Shown piece by piece: positions 5,848 to 6,921 of a stretch of DNA of 6,921 nt. The notes under the pieces are model-generated. The model saw only the letters and a list, made by a program, of their open reading frames with translations, ran no database searches and had not been told where the DNA came from. Numbering within the stretch: the first letter of the stretch is position 1; the number at the start of each line of letters is the position of its first letter. Origin of the DNA: an uncultured Oscillospiraceae bacterium (GTDB lineage: Bacteria > Bacillota > Clostridia > Oscillospirales > Oscillospiraceae); assembly GCA_934572365.1 (NCBI GenBank), contig CAKTKX010000068.1, positions 1 to 6,921 on the forward strand, written 5' to 3'. The translations under genes and the position numbers were made by a program.

Positions 5848-5863
5848 GCGGAGACTGCTCCGC
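5848..5863 (+). other. Short hairpin in the 5' leader of the HAD phosphatase gene
   Basis: GCGGAG at 5848-5853 pairs perfectly with CTCCGC at 5858-5863 across the loop ACTG. It would form at about +7 of the predicted transcript. No T-tract follows, so it is not a terminator; a role in 5'-end stability is possible. No known riboswitch is recognisable in a leader this short. Confidence 0.4.
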
Positions 5864-5897
5864 TCTACGATCACTATACGAACCACGGGAGGACATT

Positions 5898-6395
5898 ATG
5901 CCCTTTTCTCTGTTGCCCAAAATCATCGCAAACCGCCTCACCGACATAACGCCGGAGCTGCTCCACGCCCGGGACATCCGGCTGCTGATGCTGGATTTTG
6001 ACAATACCATTGTACCCTACACCACCGACGTCCCCACGGCGGAGATGACGGCGTGGCTGAACCGGATGAAGCAGACGGACATCACAGTGTGCATCGTCTC
6101 CAACAGCCGAAAAGACCGGGTACCGCGCTTCTGTCGGGAACACGGCTTAGATTGCATCACCCACGCGAAAAAGCCATTTTCCAAGGGCATCCGGGAATGT
6201 CTGGCGAAATATGACATTCCGGCAAAGAACGCAGCGCTGGTGGGCGATCAGATCTATACCGATACCCTGGGCGCCAACTGCGCCGGCGTGACCTCCATTC
6301 TGGTCAGCGCCATCAACAATCACAATTTCTGGCTGAAAGCACGTCATGTGCTGGAACTGCCATTTATTTTATCTGCAAAGAAAAGGAGAATTTGA
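5898..6395 (+). CDS. YqeG family HAD-IIIA-type phosphatase
   Basis: A 165-residue cytoplasmic haloacid-dehalogenase phosphatase of the YqeG type. Motif I is LDFDNT at 32-37, with Asp33 as the probable nucleophile and Asp35 as the general acid/base. Motif II is IVSNS at 66-70, motif III is the lysine pair KK at 91-92, and motif IV is VGDQIYTD at 115-122, whose acidic residues would bind magnesium. The length and the N-terminal LLPKIIANRLTDITPELL segment match the family. The substrate is unknown from sequence; relatives include the mitochondrial phosphatidylglycerophosphate phosphatase group, so a phospholipid head-group phosphate is one possibility. The start has GGGAGGA at 5887-5893. It is first in an operon with the peptidase gene, which begins 2 nt after its stop, and is driven by the promoter at 5807-5835. 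Confidence 0.93.
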   Translation: MPFSLLPKIIANRLTDITPELLHARDIRLLMLDFDNTIVPYTTDVPTAEMTAWLNRMKQTDITVCIVSNSRKDRVPRFCREHGLDCITHAKKPFSKGIRECLAKYDIPAKNAALVGDQIYTDTLGANCAGVTSILVSAINNHNFWLKARHVLELPFILSAKKRRI

Positions 6396-6397
6396 TC

Positions 6398-6921
6398 ATG
6401 AAAAACTTAGACAAGTATCTGACCCTGCTGGACGGGGAAGTGGACGGTCTGCTGCTGACCTCCCGCTACAGCCGCCATTACGGCGCGGAATTCGACATCG
6501 CCGAGGGCGTCGCCATCGTCACCAAGAAGGGCTGCCGCTACTTCACCGACAGCCGTTACATCGAGTCCGCCGAGAAGAACCTCAAGGGTTTTGAGGTCCT
6601 GGAGGTGAATCGGGAGAACAGCTACATCCAGCGCCTGAACACGGCCATTGCCGACTTCGGCGTGACTGCCCTTGGCTATGAGGAGCATTATCTCACCGCT
6701 GAGGAGTATTTCCACTACGACGAGAAGCTGAACGCCAAGCTGGTGCCCTTCCACAAGCCCATCTACGCCTTCCGCGGCACCAAGGAGGACTGGGAGCTGG
6801 AGCTGATGCGCAAGGCGCAGGCCATCACCGACAGAGCCTTTGCAGAGGTTATCACCCGCATCAAGCCCGGCATGACCGAGCTGGAGCTTCAGGCGGAGCT
6901 GATCTACTGCATGTACAAGAA
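6398..6921 (+). CDS. M24 family Xaa-Pro aminopeptidase-like protein, 3' partial
   Basis: The frame stays open from the ATG at 6398 to the window end, giving 174 complete codons of a protein that is normally about 355-360 residues long. It begins MKNLDKYLTLLDGEVDGLLLTS and shows the creatinase/prolidase N-terminal domain, with a VTKKGCRYFTDSRYIESAEK segment (about 42-61), a glycine-tyrosine strand ALGYEE (about 91-96) and the linker FRGTKEDWELELMRKAQAITDRAF (about 125-148), which leads into the pita-bread metallopeptidase domain. The metal ligands lie beyond the edge, so activity cannot be confirmed. The family removes N-terminal residues preceding proline using two Mn or Co ions. AAGGAG at 6383-6388 lies 9 nt before the start. 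In many Firmicutes the elongation factor P gene follows this peptidase; whether it does here is outside the window. Confidence 0.93.
   Translation, partial: MKNLDKYLTLLDGEVDGLLLTSRYSRHYGAEFDIAEGVAIVTKKGCRYFTDSRYIESAEKNLKGFEVLEVNRENSYIQRLNTAIADFGVTALGYEEHYLTAEEYFHYDEKLNAKLVPFHKPIYAFRGTKEDWELELMRKAQAITDRAFAEVITRIKPGMTELELQAELIYCMYK

Noticed and set aside
6346..6594. 82-codon plus-strand open frame across the phosphatase/peptidase junction
   Set aside because: It is out of frame with both genes, has no ribosome binding site, and its translation is Arg-rich with no motif.

Overview
This 6.9-kb window is chromosomal DNA from a GC-rich low-branching Firmicute. The most likely source is a gut Clostridia of the Oscillospirales/Ruminococcaceae type. 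The reasons are strong AGGAGG ribosome binding sites, GC-biased third codon positions, a rhodanese-less ThiI, a sigma/anti-sigma pair of a kind common in gut Clostridia, and an intergenic repeat that I remember from Faecalibacterium-like genomes. The assignment rests on recognition, not on a search.

Layout. (1) Bases 1-2937 hold a plus-strand cluster of three genes: the 3' part of a YifB/ComM-type AAA+ ATPase (cut by the window edge), thiI (tRNA 4-thiouridine synthesis) and a stand-alone CinA C-terminal-domain amidohydrolase (PncC type). The gaps are 14 nt and a 20-nt overlap, so they look like one transcript. (2) Bases 2938-3233 are non-coding. They hold a perfect 12-bp inverted repeat, a roughly 95-bp composite structured repeat, and a hairpin with a T-rich tail that looks like the working terminator. 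(3) Bases 3234-5029 hold an ECF-type sigma factor and a membrane-anchored probable anti-sigma/sensor protein, coupled by an ATGA overlap. The second gene has two in-frame starts, each with a good Shine-Dalgarno sequence, and only the longer product carries the extra N-terminal 38 residues. (4) A perfect 12-bp hairpin at 5038-5065 separates this operon from a convergent minus-strand gene (5073-5807) for an uncharacterised, probably cytoplasmic protein. (5) A consensus-like housekeeping promoter at 5807-5835 begins inside the first codon of that minus-strand gene. It drives rightward transcription of a YqeG-family HAD phosphatase (5898-6395) and, 2 nt after its stop, an M24 Xaa-Pro aminopeptidase-like gene that runs off the right edge.

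Function. Most of the window is housekeeping: tRNA modification, NAD by-product salvage, a phosphatase and a peptidase. The regulatory interest is the sigma/anti-sigma module with its possible two-isoform anti-sigma factor. I see no CRISPR array, tRNA, rRNA, transposase, phage gene or recognisable defence system. The least understood gene is the minus-strand hypothetical protein.
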